A DNA stretch of 64,000 nt, taken from the NCBI RefSeq assembly GCF_018326305.1, contig NZ_AP023415.1, positions 1,437,010 to 1,501,009 on the forward strand, in the 5' to 3' direction. Positions within the stretch are counted from its first letter, which is position 1; each line of letters begins with the position of its first letter. Below, piece by piece: positions 34,596 to 42,831 of the stretch. The notes beneath the pieces were generated by a model, which did no database searches, was not told where the DNA came from, and saw only the letters and a list, made by a program, of their open reading frames with translations. Position numbers and translations under genes: made by a program. This DNA comes from Vescimonas fastidiosa. Its GTDB lineage: Bacteria > Bacillota > Clostridia > Oscillospirales > Oscillospiraceae.

Positions 34596-35600
34596 ATGAT
34601 CCTTGCCCTGAAAAAGAACAGTACCCCCGCCCAGGAGGAGACCCTCCTGGCCTACCTGCACCAGATGGGCGTCACGGCGGCTAAAGAGACCTGCCGGGGC
34701 TGCACCGTGCTGCTGCTGGAGGGCGCCGTGGAAAGCTTGGACGCACAGCTTCTCTCCTCCCTGCCTGCGGTGGAGGCCGTCCTGCCTCTGGACGAGCCCC
34801 TGCCCCTGTCCTCCCGGGCCGCCCATGGGGCGGACACCGTGGTCAAGGTGGGTCCCGCCCTCGTCGGCGGCGGTCACTTCTGCCTTATGGCGGGGCCCTG
34901 CGCCGTGGAGTCTCAGGCCCAGCTTCTCACCATCGCCCGCAGCGTCCGCTCCGCCGGGGCCATGGTCCTGCGGGGGGGCGCCTTCAAGCCCCGCACCTCC
35001 CCCTACGACTTCTCCGGCCTGCAAAAAGAGGGCCTGGCGCTTCTTTCCTTGGCCCGCCGGGAGACGAATCTCCCCGTGGTCTCCGAAATTATGAGCCCCA
35101 ACGATCTTCCCCTGTTTGAAAAGGTTGACCTGCTCCAGGTGGGGGCTCGCAATATGCAGAACTATGCCCTCCTCCGGGCCCTGGGCCGGGTGAAAAAGCC
35201 GGTGCTGCTCAAGCGCGGCAGCGGCGCCACGCTCCGGGAGCTGCTTCTCAGCGCCGAATATATCCTCTCCGGCGGCAACGAAAATGTCATCCTCTGTGAG
35301 CGGGGCATCCGCACCTTCAGCGATGGCACCCGCAGCACCCTGGACCTCTCCGCCGTCCCCCTCCTCCACGAGATGACCCATCTGCCTGTTGTGGTAGATC
35401 CCAGCCACGCCGTGGGCCGGGCCTCCCTGGTGCCGCCTATGGCCCTGGCTGCCGCTGCCTGCGGAGCCGACGGCCTGCTCATCGAGGTCCATAACGACCC
35501 CCTCCACGCCCTGTGCGACGGGGCCCAGGCCCTTCTGCCCGAGGACTTTGCCGCCCTGGCCCGCCAAATCGCCGCACTTCGGGAGGTGACGCACCGTTGA
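34596..35600 (+). CDS. aroF: 3-deoxy-7-phosphoheptulonate (DAHP) synthase
   Basis: A 334-residue enzyme that joins phosphoenolpyruvate and erythrose 4-phosphate, the first step to aromatic amino acids. Residues 1-70 form a ferredoxin-like regulatory domain as in the Thermotoga-type (I-beta) enzymes, which bind tyrosine or phenylalanine. The catalytic barrel shows AGPCAVES, RGGAFKPRTSPY, VGARNMQNY, LKRG and DPSHAVG. The start ATG follows GGAGGA. First gene of a seven-gene operon that overlaps or nearly overlaps throughout. Confidence 0.93.
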   Translation: MILALKKNSTPAQEETLLAYLHQMGVTAAKETCRGCTVLLLEGAVESLDAQLLSSLPAVEAVLPLDEPLPLSSRAAHGADTVVKVGPALVGGGHFCLMAGPCAVESQAQLLTIARSVRSAGAMVLRGGAFKPRTSPYDFSGLQKEGLALLSLARRETNLPVVSEIMSPNDLPLFEKVDLLQVGARNMQNYALLRALGRVKKPVLLKRGSGATLRELLLSAEYILSGGNENVILCERGIRTFSDGTRSTLDLSAVPLLHEMTHLPVVVDPSHAVGRASLVPPMALAAAACGADGLLIEVHNDPLHALCDGAQALLPEDFAALARQIAALREVTHR

Positions 35601-36655
35601 CCGCCGTACCCATCCAGGCCCTGCACCCCTATGAGGTGTGCATCGCCCCGGGCCTGCTCTCCGACCTGGGCCCCCGGGCTGCGGCCCTCCTGCCTCCCCG
35701 CCGGGCCATGCTGGTGTCCGATGACCGGGTTTATCCCCTCTACGGCCCCGCCGCCGAAGCCTCCCTGACCCGCGCAGGCTTCCGGGTCTCCCGCTTTGTT
35801 TTCCCCCACGGAGAAAAATCCAAGTCCCTCCCCACCTATACCGCCCTGGTGCAAGCCCTGTTTGACAATGACTTTACCGGCGGCGATAGTGTCATCGCCC
35901 TGGGCGGCGGCGTGGTAGGCGATCTGGCGGGCTTTGCCGCCGCCACCTACCACCGGGGCCTGCCCTACATCCAGGTGCCCACCACCCTGCTCTCGGCGGT
36001 GGACTCCTCCGTGGGCGGCAAGACCGCCGTAAACCTTCCCGGCGGCAAAAATCAGGTAGGCGCGTTTCACCAGCCCGCTCTGGTCCTCTGTGACCCGTCC
36101 CTGCTGGAAACGCTGCCGCCCGCAGAATATCAAAACGGCTGCGCCGAAATTATCAAGTGCGCCCTGCTGCAAAGCGAGCCTCTTTTCCGCGCCATCACCG
36201 AAAATCCCGTTTCCCGCCAGTGGGAGTCCGTTATCGCCGCCTGCGTGGAGATAAAGGGCGATTTCATCCAAAGCGACGAATTTGACACCGGTCGGCGGCG
36301 GCTGCTGAACCTGGGCCACACCGTAGGCCACGCCATCGAGGCCGTCTCCGGCTATACCGTCCCCCACGGCTCGGCTGTGTCTATCGGCATGGTCACCGTC
36401 ACCCGGGCCGCCTGCCGCCGGGGGCTCTGCGCCCCGGAGACCCTTTCCGCTTTGGAAAATCTCCTGGCCGCCTACGGCCTGCCCACCGCCACCGACTATA
36501 CGGCCCAGGCCCTGGCCGCCGCCGCCCTGGCCGATAAAAAGCGCCGGGGCGATACCCTGCCCCTGGTGCTGCCGGAGGCCATTGGGCGCTGCCGTTTGGA
36601 GCCGGTTCCCGTAGGCGAGCTTCCCGACTGGTTCCGGGACGGAGGGCTGCTATGA
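35597..36655 (+). CDS. aroB: 3-dehydroquinate synthase
   Basis: A 352-residue NAD- and metal-dependent enzyme for step two of the pathway. Motifs visible are GGGVVGDLAGFAAATYHRG, TTLLSAVDSSVGGKTA, ENGC-like QNGCAEIIK and LNLGHTVGHAIE. The start is a TTG overlapping the previous stop (TTGA), with GGAGGTG upstream; longer frames would run deep into aroF. Confidence 0.93.
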   Translation: MTAVPIQALHPYEVCIAPGLLSDLGPRAAALLPPRRAMLVSDDRVYPLYGPAAEASLTRAGFRVSRFVFPHGEKSKSLPTYTALVQALFDNDFTGGDSVIALGGGVVGDLAGFAAATYHRGLPYIQVPTTLLSAVDSSVGGKTAVNLPGGKNQVGAFHQPALVLCDPSLLETLPPAEYQNGCAEIIKCALLQSEPLFRAITENPVSRQWESVIAACVEIKGDFIQSDEFDTGRRRLLNLGHTVGHAIEAVSGYTVPHGSAVSIGMVTVTRAACRRGLCAPETLSALENLLAAYGLPTATDYTAQALAAAALADKKRRGDTLPLVLPEAIGRCRLEPVPVGELPDWFRDGGLL

Positions 36656-37908
36656 ATCGGGTTCTCTCTCCCGGCCCCCGCACGGGCCGTGTCACTGTCC
36701 CCGGCTCCAAGTCCCGGGCCCATCGGCTCTTTCTGGCCGCCGCCCTGGGCCGCACCCCGGTGCAGCTTACCTGCCGGGGCCTGTCAGACGACCTCCTTGC
36801 CACCCTCTCCTGCCTGGAAGCCCTGGGCGCGCAGGTGGAAAACTTGAAGGGCGACCGCTTCACCCTTGTCCCCCTCTCCGCCCCTCCGGCGGGAGAAATC
36901 CTCCTGCCCTGCGGCGAGAGCGGCACCACCCTGCGCTTCCTGCTGCCCCTGGTGGGGGTTTTGGGCGCAGAAGCTGTTTTTCAGCGCCGTGGCCGCCTGC
37001 CCCGGCGTCCTCTGGAGCCGCTGCTGGCGGAGCTGACGCGCCACGGCATGACCATCCGGGCCCAAGGCGATGACCTGTTTGTACGGGGACATCTGACCCC
37101 TGGGGACTACACCCTCCCGGGCCACATCTCCTCCCAGTTCATCTCCGGTCTGCTGCTGGCCCTGCCCCTGCTGCCGGGCCATAGCACCCTCACCCTAACC
37201 TCTCCGCCCCAGTCCGCCCCCTACATTGCCCTGACGGAGCAGGTCTTGCGCCAAGGGGGCGTCAAACTGCGCCGGGGCGAAAATGCATATGCAATTCCCG
37301 GCGGCCAAGGCTACGCTCTCCCCTCTCCCCAGGTCGTGGAGGGGGACTGGTCCGCTGCCGCCCCTTTTCTGTGTATCGGGGCCCTGCGTTCGGCGGGAGT
37401 CACCGTCACCGGACTGACCCTGCCCTCCCTTCAGGGGGACAGCGTCCTCCCGGCCCTGCTGGAAAAAATGGGCGCGGTGGTGGAGACCTCTCCCCAAAGC
37501 GTCACCGTCCGGGCCGGGACGCTCCGGGCCATCACCGTGGATGCCGGGCCCATCCCCGACCTCATCCCGCCCCTGTGCGCCCTGTGCGCCGTGGCCCGGG
37601 GTGAAAGCCGCATCCGAAACGCCCGACGCCTGCGGGATAAAGAATCTGACCGTCTCCAAGGTGTGGCGGAATTATTAAACGGCTTAGGGGGCAAGCTCAC
37701 CGTAGATGGCGACGATTTGCGCATTTTCGGCGTGCCCCGTCTGCAGGGCGGCACTGCCGACCCCCGGAGCGACCACCGCCTGGCCATGACTGCCGCCGTG
37801 GCGGCCTCCGCCTGCACCGGCCCCGTCACCGTTTTGGATAGCGACTGCGTGCAAAAATCCTACCCCGCCTTTTGGGCCGATTACGGCCAAATGACCATTT
37901 CCCGCTGA
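36652..37908 (+). CDS. aroA: EPSP synthase (3-phosphoshikimate 1-carboxyvinyltransferase)
   Basis: A 418-residue enzyme adding the enolpyruvyl group to shikimate 3-phosphate. It begins with the PGSKSRAHR motif and shows LPCGESGTTLRFLLP and, later, RLRDKESDRL and SDHRLAMTAAV. The glycine of the GESGTT segment is present; the segment around position 90-100 differs from the usual NAGT of class I enzymes, as in many Gram-positive class II forms. It overlaps aroB by 4 bases. Confidence 0.93.
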   Translation: MNRVLSPGPRTGRVTVPGSKSRAHRLFLAAALGRTPVQLTCRGLSDDLLATLSCLEALGAQVENLKGDRFTLVPLSAPPAGEILLPCGESGTTLRFLLPLVGVLGAEAVFQRRGRLPRRPLEPLLAELTRHGMTIRAQGDDLFVRGHLTPGDYTLPGHISSQFISGLLLALPLLPGHSTLTLTSPPQSAPYIALTEQVLRQGGVKLRRGENAYAIPGGQGYALPSPQVVEGDWSAAAPFLCIGALRSAGVTVTGLTLPSLQGDSVLPALLEKMGAVVETSPQSVTVRAGTLRAITVDAGPIPDLIPPLCALCAVARGESRIRNARRLRDKESDRLQGVAELLNGLGGKLTVDGDDLRIFGVPRLQGGTADPRSDHRLAMTAAVAASACTGPVTVLDSDCVQKSYPAFWADYGQMTISR

Positions 37909-37921
37909 AAGGAGCCCTGCC

Positions 37922-38998
37922 ATGTCCACCCTCTCCGGAGATACCCTCCGCCTGACCCTCTTTGGCCGCTCCCACGGCCCCTCCGTGGGCATGACCCTCT
38001 CGGGCCTTCCGGCCAGGGAGCCGGTGTCCCTTCCGGCGCTGCAAGACTTTTTAGGCCGCCGCGCCCCGGGCCGCAGCCCTCTCTCCACAGCCCGCCGGGA
38101 GGCGGATATACCCCGCTTTCTCTCCGGCATAAAGGACGGTGTGACCACCGGGGAGGACATCGCGGCGATTATTGAAAATACCGATGTTAAATCGAATGAT
38201 TATCCATCCCTGACTACCGTCCCCCGGCCGGGCCACGCCGACTATACCTCCTATGTGAAGTATGGCCGCATAGAGCCCGGCGGTGGGCCCTTTTCCGGGC
38301 GGCTCACGGCCCCTCTGTGCGTGGCCGGGGGTCTTTGCCTGCAAATCCTCCGCCGCCGGGGCATCACCGTCCTCTCCCGAATTCTCTCCATCGGGGAGGT
38401 GGACGATCAGGGGGATTTGACCGCCCCCACCTGCGAAAAAGCTTTCCCCGTGGTGGATGACGCCCAGGGCGAGGCCATGGCCCGGGCCATTCTGCAGGCC
38501 AAGGCCCAAGGCGACAGCCTGGGCGGCGTTATCCAGTGCCGGGTGCTGGGCCTGCCCGCGGGGCTGGGCGGCCCCCTGTTTGACGGCCTGGAGAGCCGCC
38601 TCAGCGCCGCCCTGTTCGCCATCCCCGCCGTGAAGGGTGTGGACTTTGGCAGCGGATTTGATGCCGCCCGGCTCCGGGGCAGCGAAAATAACGACCCCTT
38701 CGCCTTGGAAACGGGCCGGGTCGTCACCACCACCAACCACTGCGGCGGCATTTTAGGCGGCATCTCCACGGGTATGCCCCTGGAAATCCGGGTGGCCGTG
38801 AAGCCCACCCCCTCCATCGCCCTGCCCCAGCGGAGTGTAGACCTGAAGGCCATGACCCCCACGACCCTGCAGATCACGGGCCGCCACGACCCCTGCATCG
38901 TCCCCCGGGCGGTGCCCTGTGTGGAGGCCGCCGCCGCCTTGATCCTGTGCGACGCACTGCTCTCAAACGGAAAGGAGCCTCACCATGGAACTGACTGA
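37922..38998 (+). CDS. aroC: Chorismate synthase
   Basis: A 358-residue FMN-dependent lyase making chorismate from EPSP. Typical segments are LTLFGRSHGPSVGMTLSGLPA near the start, HADYT, the SGRLTAP stretch, VKGVDFGSGF and ISTGMPLEIRVAVKPTPSI. It needs reduced flavin, which suits an anaerobe. RBS AAAGGAG lies just before the ATG. Confidence 0.94.
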   Translation: MSTLSGDTLRLTLFGRSHGPSVGMTLSGLPAREPVSLPALQDFLGRRAPGRSPLSTARREADIPRFLSGIKDGVTTGEDIAAIIENTDVKSNDYPSLTTVPRPGHADYTSYVKYGRIEPGGGPFSGRLTAPLCVAGGLCLQILRRRGITVLSRILSIGEVDDQGDLTAPTCEKAFPVVDDAQGEAMARAILQAKAQGDSLGGVIQCRVLGLPAGLGGPLFDGLESRLSAALFAIPAVKGVDFGSGFDAARLRGSENNDPFALETGRVVTTTNHCGGILGGISTGMPLEIRVAVKPTPSIALPQRSVDLKAMTPTTLQITGRHDPCIVPRAVPCVEAAAALILCDALLSNGKEPHHGTD

Positions 38999-39260
38999 CC
39001 TGCGCCGGGAAATTGACCGGGTGGATTCGGAAATTCTGCGGCTGCTTGCAGAGCGCATGGCCCTGTGCGACCGGGTGGCCGCCTATAAATCCGACCACGG
39101 CCTGCCCATTTTAGATGAAGCCCGGGAGGAAGAAAAGCTGGCCCGGGCCGCCGCCTCCGTCCCGGCGGATTTGTCCGGGGACGCCCGGGAGCTTTTCGCC
39201 CTCCTCCTCTCCCTGAGCCGCCGCCGTCAGGCAGCGCTGCGGAAGCGGGAGGTGGACTGA
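38985..39260 (+). CDS. Chorismate mutase, AroQ class
   Basis: A 91-residue all-helical monofunctional mutase converting chorismate to prephenate. It begins LTDLRREIDRVDSEILRLLAERM, which carries the conserved first-helix arginine and the RxxxVAxYK-like region. The gene overlaps aroC and directly joins aroE. No prephenate dehydratase or dehydrogenase is in the operon. Confidence 0.9.
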   Translation: MELTDLRREIDRVDSEILRLLAERMALCDRVAAYKSDHGLPILDEAREEEKLARAAASVPADLSGDARELFALLLSLSRRRQAALRKREVD

Positions 39261-40522
39261 TGCGCTGCGGACTGCTGGGACGGACCCTTTCTCACAGCCA
39301 TTCTCCCCTGCTGCACAGCCTCCTGGGCAGCTACGACTACGCTCTTTTTGAAATTCCCCCGGAGCAGGTAGAGGATTTTCTCCGCTCCGGCCCCTGGGAC
39401 GGGCTCAATGTGACCATTCCCTATAAGCGCACGGCCTATGCCCTGTGCGATTCTCTTTCCCCCGCCGCCCGGGAAGCCGGCAATGTGAACACCCTCCTCC
39501 GCCGCCCCGACGGCAGCCTCTACGGCGACAACACCGATGCCTTCGGTTTTTCCTATCTCCTGGAAAAATCCGGTATTTCCGTGGCTGGCCGGGAGGTTTT
39601 GGTCCTGGGCACCGGAGGGGCGGCTCAGACCGTTTGCTCCGTTTTGCACCGGTTGGGCGCACACATCGCCGCCGGGTATCATACTGTCCCCCCCTGCACC
39701 AAAACTCTGCGCCGAACCGTCACCGATTTTTTCCCCATATCGGCACCGAATCGGCACCAAAATGCACCGATTGTCATCAACGCGACCCCGGTGGGAATGT
39801 ACCCCCATAATGGCCGATCTCCCGTAAATTTGGCCGACTTTCCCCACTGTGAGGCGGTTTTTGACCTCATCTATAATCCCCTGCGCACCGCCCTCCTTCT
39901 TCAGGCGGAAACCCTTGAAATACAAGGCTTTAACGGCCTTCCCATGCTCTGCGCTCAGGCCGCAGCCGCCGCCTCCGTCTTTACCGGAGCGCCCGTTTCC
40001 TACGAGAAGATCCGCCGGGCCGAGGATACCCTCCGCCGGAAGCTCGAGAACATTATTCTGATCGGTATGCCCGGCAGCGGCAAGACCACCTTGGCCCGGC
40101 TTCTGGCAAGGGATCTGGGCCGGGAGTGCCTGGACTGTGACGAGGAATTCCTGCGCCGCACGGGGCTCACCGCCGAGGAATTCCTTATAAAGCAAGGGGA
40201 GACAGCTTTTCGGGAAATGGAAACGGAGATCCTCCGGGACCTGGGAAAGCGCTGGGGCACGGTCCTCTCCACCGGGGGCGGCTGTGTGACAAGGCCCGAA
40301 AACCGGGCTCTCCTGCGGCAAAACGGGCGGGTACTTTGGCTGCAGCGAGACCCGGATAAGCTGGCTCTTTCGGGCCGTCCCCTGCTCCGGAACACCACGC
40401 CCCGGGCTCTGTATGAGGCCCGAAAAAATCTCTACGCGGATTTCTGCGACGAAGCTGCTTCAAACAATGCCGACCCCGCCCGGGGTCTGGCGCAGATCAA
40501 GGAGATATTGGAAAAATCATGA
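39260..40522 (+). CDS. aroE-aroK: Bifunctional shikimate dehydrogenase-shikimate kinase
   Basis: A 420-residue fusion. Residues 1-255 are shikimate dehydrogenase (GLLGRTLSHSHSPLLH, NVTIPYK with the catalytic lysine, GDNTDAFGF, the NADP site GTGGAAQTV, INATPVGM). Residues about 263-420 are shikimate kinase, with Walker A GMPGSGKTT, DCDEEF, the arginine in GETAFREMET, STGGGCV and a LID arginine near SGRPLL. The linker is short. Together they carry steps four and five. It abuts the mutase gene and overlaps aroQ by 4 bases. Confidence 0.93.
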   Translation: MRCGLLGRTLSHSHSPLLHSLLGSYDYALFEIPPEQVEDFLRSGPWDGLNVTIPYKRTAYALCDSLSPAAREAGNVNTLLRRPDGSLYGDNTDAFGFSYLLEKSGISVAGREVLVLGTGGAAQTVCSVLHRLGAHIAAGYHTVPPCTKTLRRTVTDFFPISAPNRHQNAPIVINATPVGMYPHNGRSPVNLADFPHCEAVFDLIYNPLRTALLLQAETLEIQGFNGLPMLCAQAAAAASVFTGAPVSYEKIRRAEDTLRRKLENIILIGMPGSGKTTLARLLARDLGRECLDCDEEFLRRTGLTAEEFLIKQGETAFREMETEILRDLGKRWGTVLSTGGGCVTRPENRALLRQNGRVLWLQRDPDKLALSGRPLLRNTTPRALYEARKNLYADFCDEAASNNADPARGLAQIKEILEKS

Positions 40523-40956
40523 AATTTCTCATACTAAACGGCCCCAACCTGAATCTGCTGGGTCTGCGTGAGCCGGAAATTTATGGCCGGGACACCTACG
40601 ACGACCTGGTTGCCCTGACAGAGAAAACCTGCCGGGAAGCGGGCATTTCCCCGGTTTTTTACCAGTCCAACCACGAGGGGGACCTCATCGACGCGGTGCA
40701 AAACGCAAGGCTTACCTGCGACGGCATCATCCTCAATCCCGGCGGGTACACCCACACCAGCATCGCCCTGGCCGACGCCCTCCGGGCGGTAGGTCTGCCG
40801 GCGGTGGAGGTACACATTTCCGACCCCCTGCAGCGGGAGCCTTTTCGCCGCGTCTCCTACACGGGCATGGCCTGCCTGCACACCATCCGCGGCCAGGGTA
40901 TCGACGGCTACCGCCAGGCGGTGCTGTGGCTGAAGGACTTCTTATCGGGAAAGTAA
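40519..40956 (+). CDS. aroQ: 3-dehydroquinate dehydratase, type II
   Basis: A 145-residue dodecameric type II dehydroquinase. Typical motifs: LNGPNLNLLGLREPEIYG, FYQSNHEGDLID, LNPGGYTHTSIALADAL with the catalytic tyrosine region, and EVHISDP. It completes the pathway in the operon (step three). A promoter for trkH begins 11 bases downstream, so readthrough is possible. Confidence 0.94.
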   Translation: MKFLILNGPNLNLLGLREPEIYGRDTYDDLVALTEKTCREAGISPVFYQSNHEGDLIDAVQNARLTCDGIILNPGGYTHTSIALADALRAVGLPAVEVHISDPLQREPFRRVSYTGMACLHTIRGQGIDGYRQAVLWLKDFLSGK

Positions 40957-40967
40957 CACTTTTGCGG

Positions 40968-40996
40968 TGGACGAACGATGAAAACCGTGCTATAAT
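40968..40996 (+). promoter_or_regulatory. Promoter of trkH
   Basis: TGGACG at 40968-40973, 17-base spacer, TATAAT at 40991-40996. Confidence 0.6.
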
Positions 40997-41049
40997 GCCT
41001 GTTGCTCCCACAGACAACGGGGGCAAGCCATCGGAAGGGAGGGCTGTCC

Positions 41050-42489
41050 GTGAATCACAAAATCGTTTTATTTACCCTGGGCCGCGTGGTGCTGATAGAG
41101 GCGGCGCTTTTGGTGCTGCCCATGGCGGTGTCGCTGCTGTATGGGGAGCGATGCGCCCTCAGCTTCGCCCTCACCATTGTGCTGGCTGTGGTCACCGGCT
41201 CCCTGCTGTGCCTGCTGTGCAGGGGCGGACGGGGGACCAGCTCCATTAAGGACGGATTTATGATCGTGGCTCTGGCCTGGATCGTGCTGTCTGCCATCGG
41301 GGCACTGCCGTTTGTATTCTCCAAGGAGATCCCCTCCTATATCGACGCCTTTTTCGAGACGGTCAGCGGCTTTACCACCACCGGGGCCACGATACTGGCG
41401 GATGTGGAGGCGCTGAGCCGGGGCATGCTGTTTTGGCGCGGCTTTACCCACTGGATCGGCGGCATGGGCATACTGGTGTTCGTGGTGATGCTGGTGAACA
41501 CCCCGGACCGCTCCATCAACATTCTCAAGGCAGAGATGCCCGGGCCCACAGTGGATAAGCTGGTGCCCAAATCCAAGGACACCGCCCGCACCCTCTACAT
41601 TATCTACACGGCCCTGACGGCGCTGGAGGTCATCTTCCTGCTTTTGGGCGGCATGAGCCTGTTTGACAGCGTGGTACACGCTCTGAGCACCGCCGGCACC
41701 GGCGGCTTCGGCGCATACAATGCCAGCGCCGCCAACTTCAGCCCCTATATCCAGTGGGTGCTGACGGTGTTCATGTTTCTCTTTGCCATTAACTTCAACC
41801 TCTTTTACCTGATCCTCCTGGGGCGGATGCGGGATGTTTTCCGCAACACGGAGTTCAGGGTGTACCTGGCCATCGTACTGGTGTCGGTGGCGGTGATCAC
41901 GGCGGAAATCATGCCGCTGTATCGCACCTTCTCCGACTCCCTGCGCCAGGCGGCCTTCCAGGTGGCCTCTATTATCAGCACCACGGGCTTTATTACGGCG
42001 GACTTCACCGTGTGGACGCCCCTGAGCAAGGTGCTGCTGCTGGGGCTGATGTTCGTGGGCGGCTGTGCAGGCAGCACCGCAGGCGGCCTGAAGGTCTCCC
42101 GGGTAGCCATTCTGTTTAAGATGATGCGCCGGGAGCTGCGCCACACCCTGCGGCCACGGGTGGTGGATGTGATCAAGATGGACGGGCGGCGGCTGGACGA
42201 GCGGACCGCCCACAGCGTGGCGGTGTATTTCGCCCTGTATATCCTGAGCATTGCGGCGCTGATAGTGAGCCTGTCCTTCTCCCGGTTTGACCTGGAGACA
42301 AATCTGTTCGCCGCCATCTCCTGCTTTAACAATGTGGGCCCGGGCTTCGGCATGGCGGGCCCTGTAGGGAACTACTCGCCGTATCCGCCGCTGTTTAAGC
42401 TGTTTCTGTCGGCGGGAATGCTGCTGGGCAGGCTGGAAATTTACCCCATGCTGCTGCTGTTTATGCCGGCGGCCTGGCGAAAAAGATAA
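41050..42489 (+). CDS. TrkH/KtrB-family potassium uptake protein
   Basis: A 479-residue membrane protein with four repeated membrane-pore-membrane units. The four filter segments are visible: VSGFTTTGA, STAGTGGFGA, IISTTGFIT and NNVGPGFGM. It moves K+ (or Na+) with a cytoplasmic TrkA/KtrA regulator, but no such gene follows here. The GTG start at 41050 has GGAAGGGAGGG upstream; the ATG further upstream lies in the promoter region. Confidence 0.92.
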   Translation: MNHKIVLFTLGRVVLIEAALLVLPMAVSLLYGERCALSFALTIVLAVVTGSLLCLLCRGGRGTSSIKDGFMIVALAWIVLSAIGALPFVFSKEIPSYIDAFFETVSGFTTTGATILADVEALSRGMLFWRGFTHWIGGMGILVFVVMLVNTPDRSINILKAEMPGPTVDKLVPKSKDTARTLYIIYTALTALEVIFLLLGGMSLFDSVVHALSTAGTGGFGAYNASAANFSPYIQWVLTVFMFLFAINFNLFYLILLGRMRDVFRNTEFRVYLAIVLVSVAVITAEIMPLYRTFSDSLRQAAFQVASIISTTGFITADFTVWTPLSKVLLLGLMFVGGCAGSTAGGLKVSRVAILFKMMRRELRHTLRPRVVDVIKMDGRRLDERTAHSVAVYFALYILSIAALIVSLSFSRFDLETNLFAAISCFNNVGPGFGMAGPVGNYSPYPPLFKLFLSAGMLLGRLEIYPMLLLFMPAAWRKR

Positions 42490-42506
42490 GGGCAGACACA
42501 ATTTAT

Positions 42507-42571
42507 TGAGAGTGCCGAAAAAGGCTTGCCTCCTGCGGGCGGCAAACTCTGCGAGACTTTTTGGCACGCTG
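42507..42571 (+). repeat. Family A element, internally deleted (copy 5)
   Basis: Ends are TGCCGAAAAA and TTTTTGGCA instead of TGTCGAAAAA and TTTTTTGACA: both ends changed together so pairing is kept. The GCCTCCTGCGGGCGGC hairpin and CAAACTCTGCGAG are conserved. Confidence 0.75.
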
Positions 42572-42611
42572 GCAATTTGTTTACAATTTTTTAGGTTAGG
42601 TTTAAGGTTTG

Positions 42612-42680
42612 TCGGGCATACTTAAGACACGGTAAGGAAAGCCGAACGCCGACCGGCCCCTGCCGTATGCCGATCTTTTT
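42612..42680 (+). terminator. Long hairpin with T run after trkH
   Basis: TCGGGCATAC pairs with GTATGCCGA around a GC-rich centre, followed by TCTTTTT. It may be the trkH terminator or the end of a small RNA. Confidence 0.45.
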
Positions 42681-42704
42681 CATTTTTTCCCTTTCTCTTT
42701 TTTC

Positions 42705-42744
42705 AAAGCAAACGGACGGAGCATTGGCTTCGTCCGTTTGCTTT
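42705..42744 (+). terminator. Terminator hairpin in the trkH-ygiQ spacer
   Basis: AAAGCAAACGGACG pairs with CGTCCGTTTGCTTT. Confidence 0.65.
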
Positions 42745-42754
42745 ATGACTGCCG

Positions 42755-42792
42755 AAAAAGCCCCCACTTTCCCTTACAGAAAGTGGGGGCTT
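42755..42792 (-). terminator. Terminator of the ygiQ operon
   Basis: AAGCCCCCACTTT pairs with AAAGTGGGGGCTT; on the minus strand it runs into TTTTTCGG. Confidence 0.8.
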
Positions 42793-42831
42793 GTATTTGG
42801 GATAAGGGGGGTGAAGGGGCGATCGATTCTC

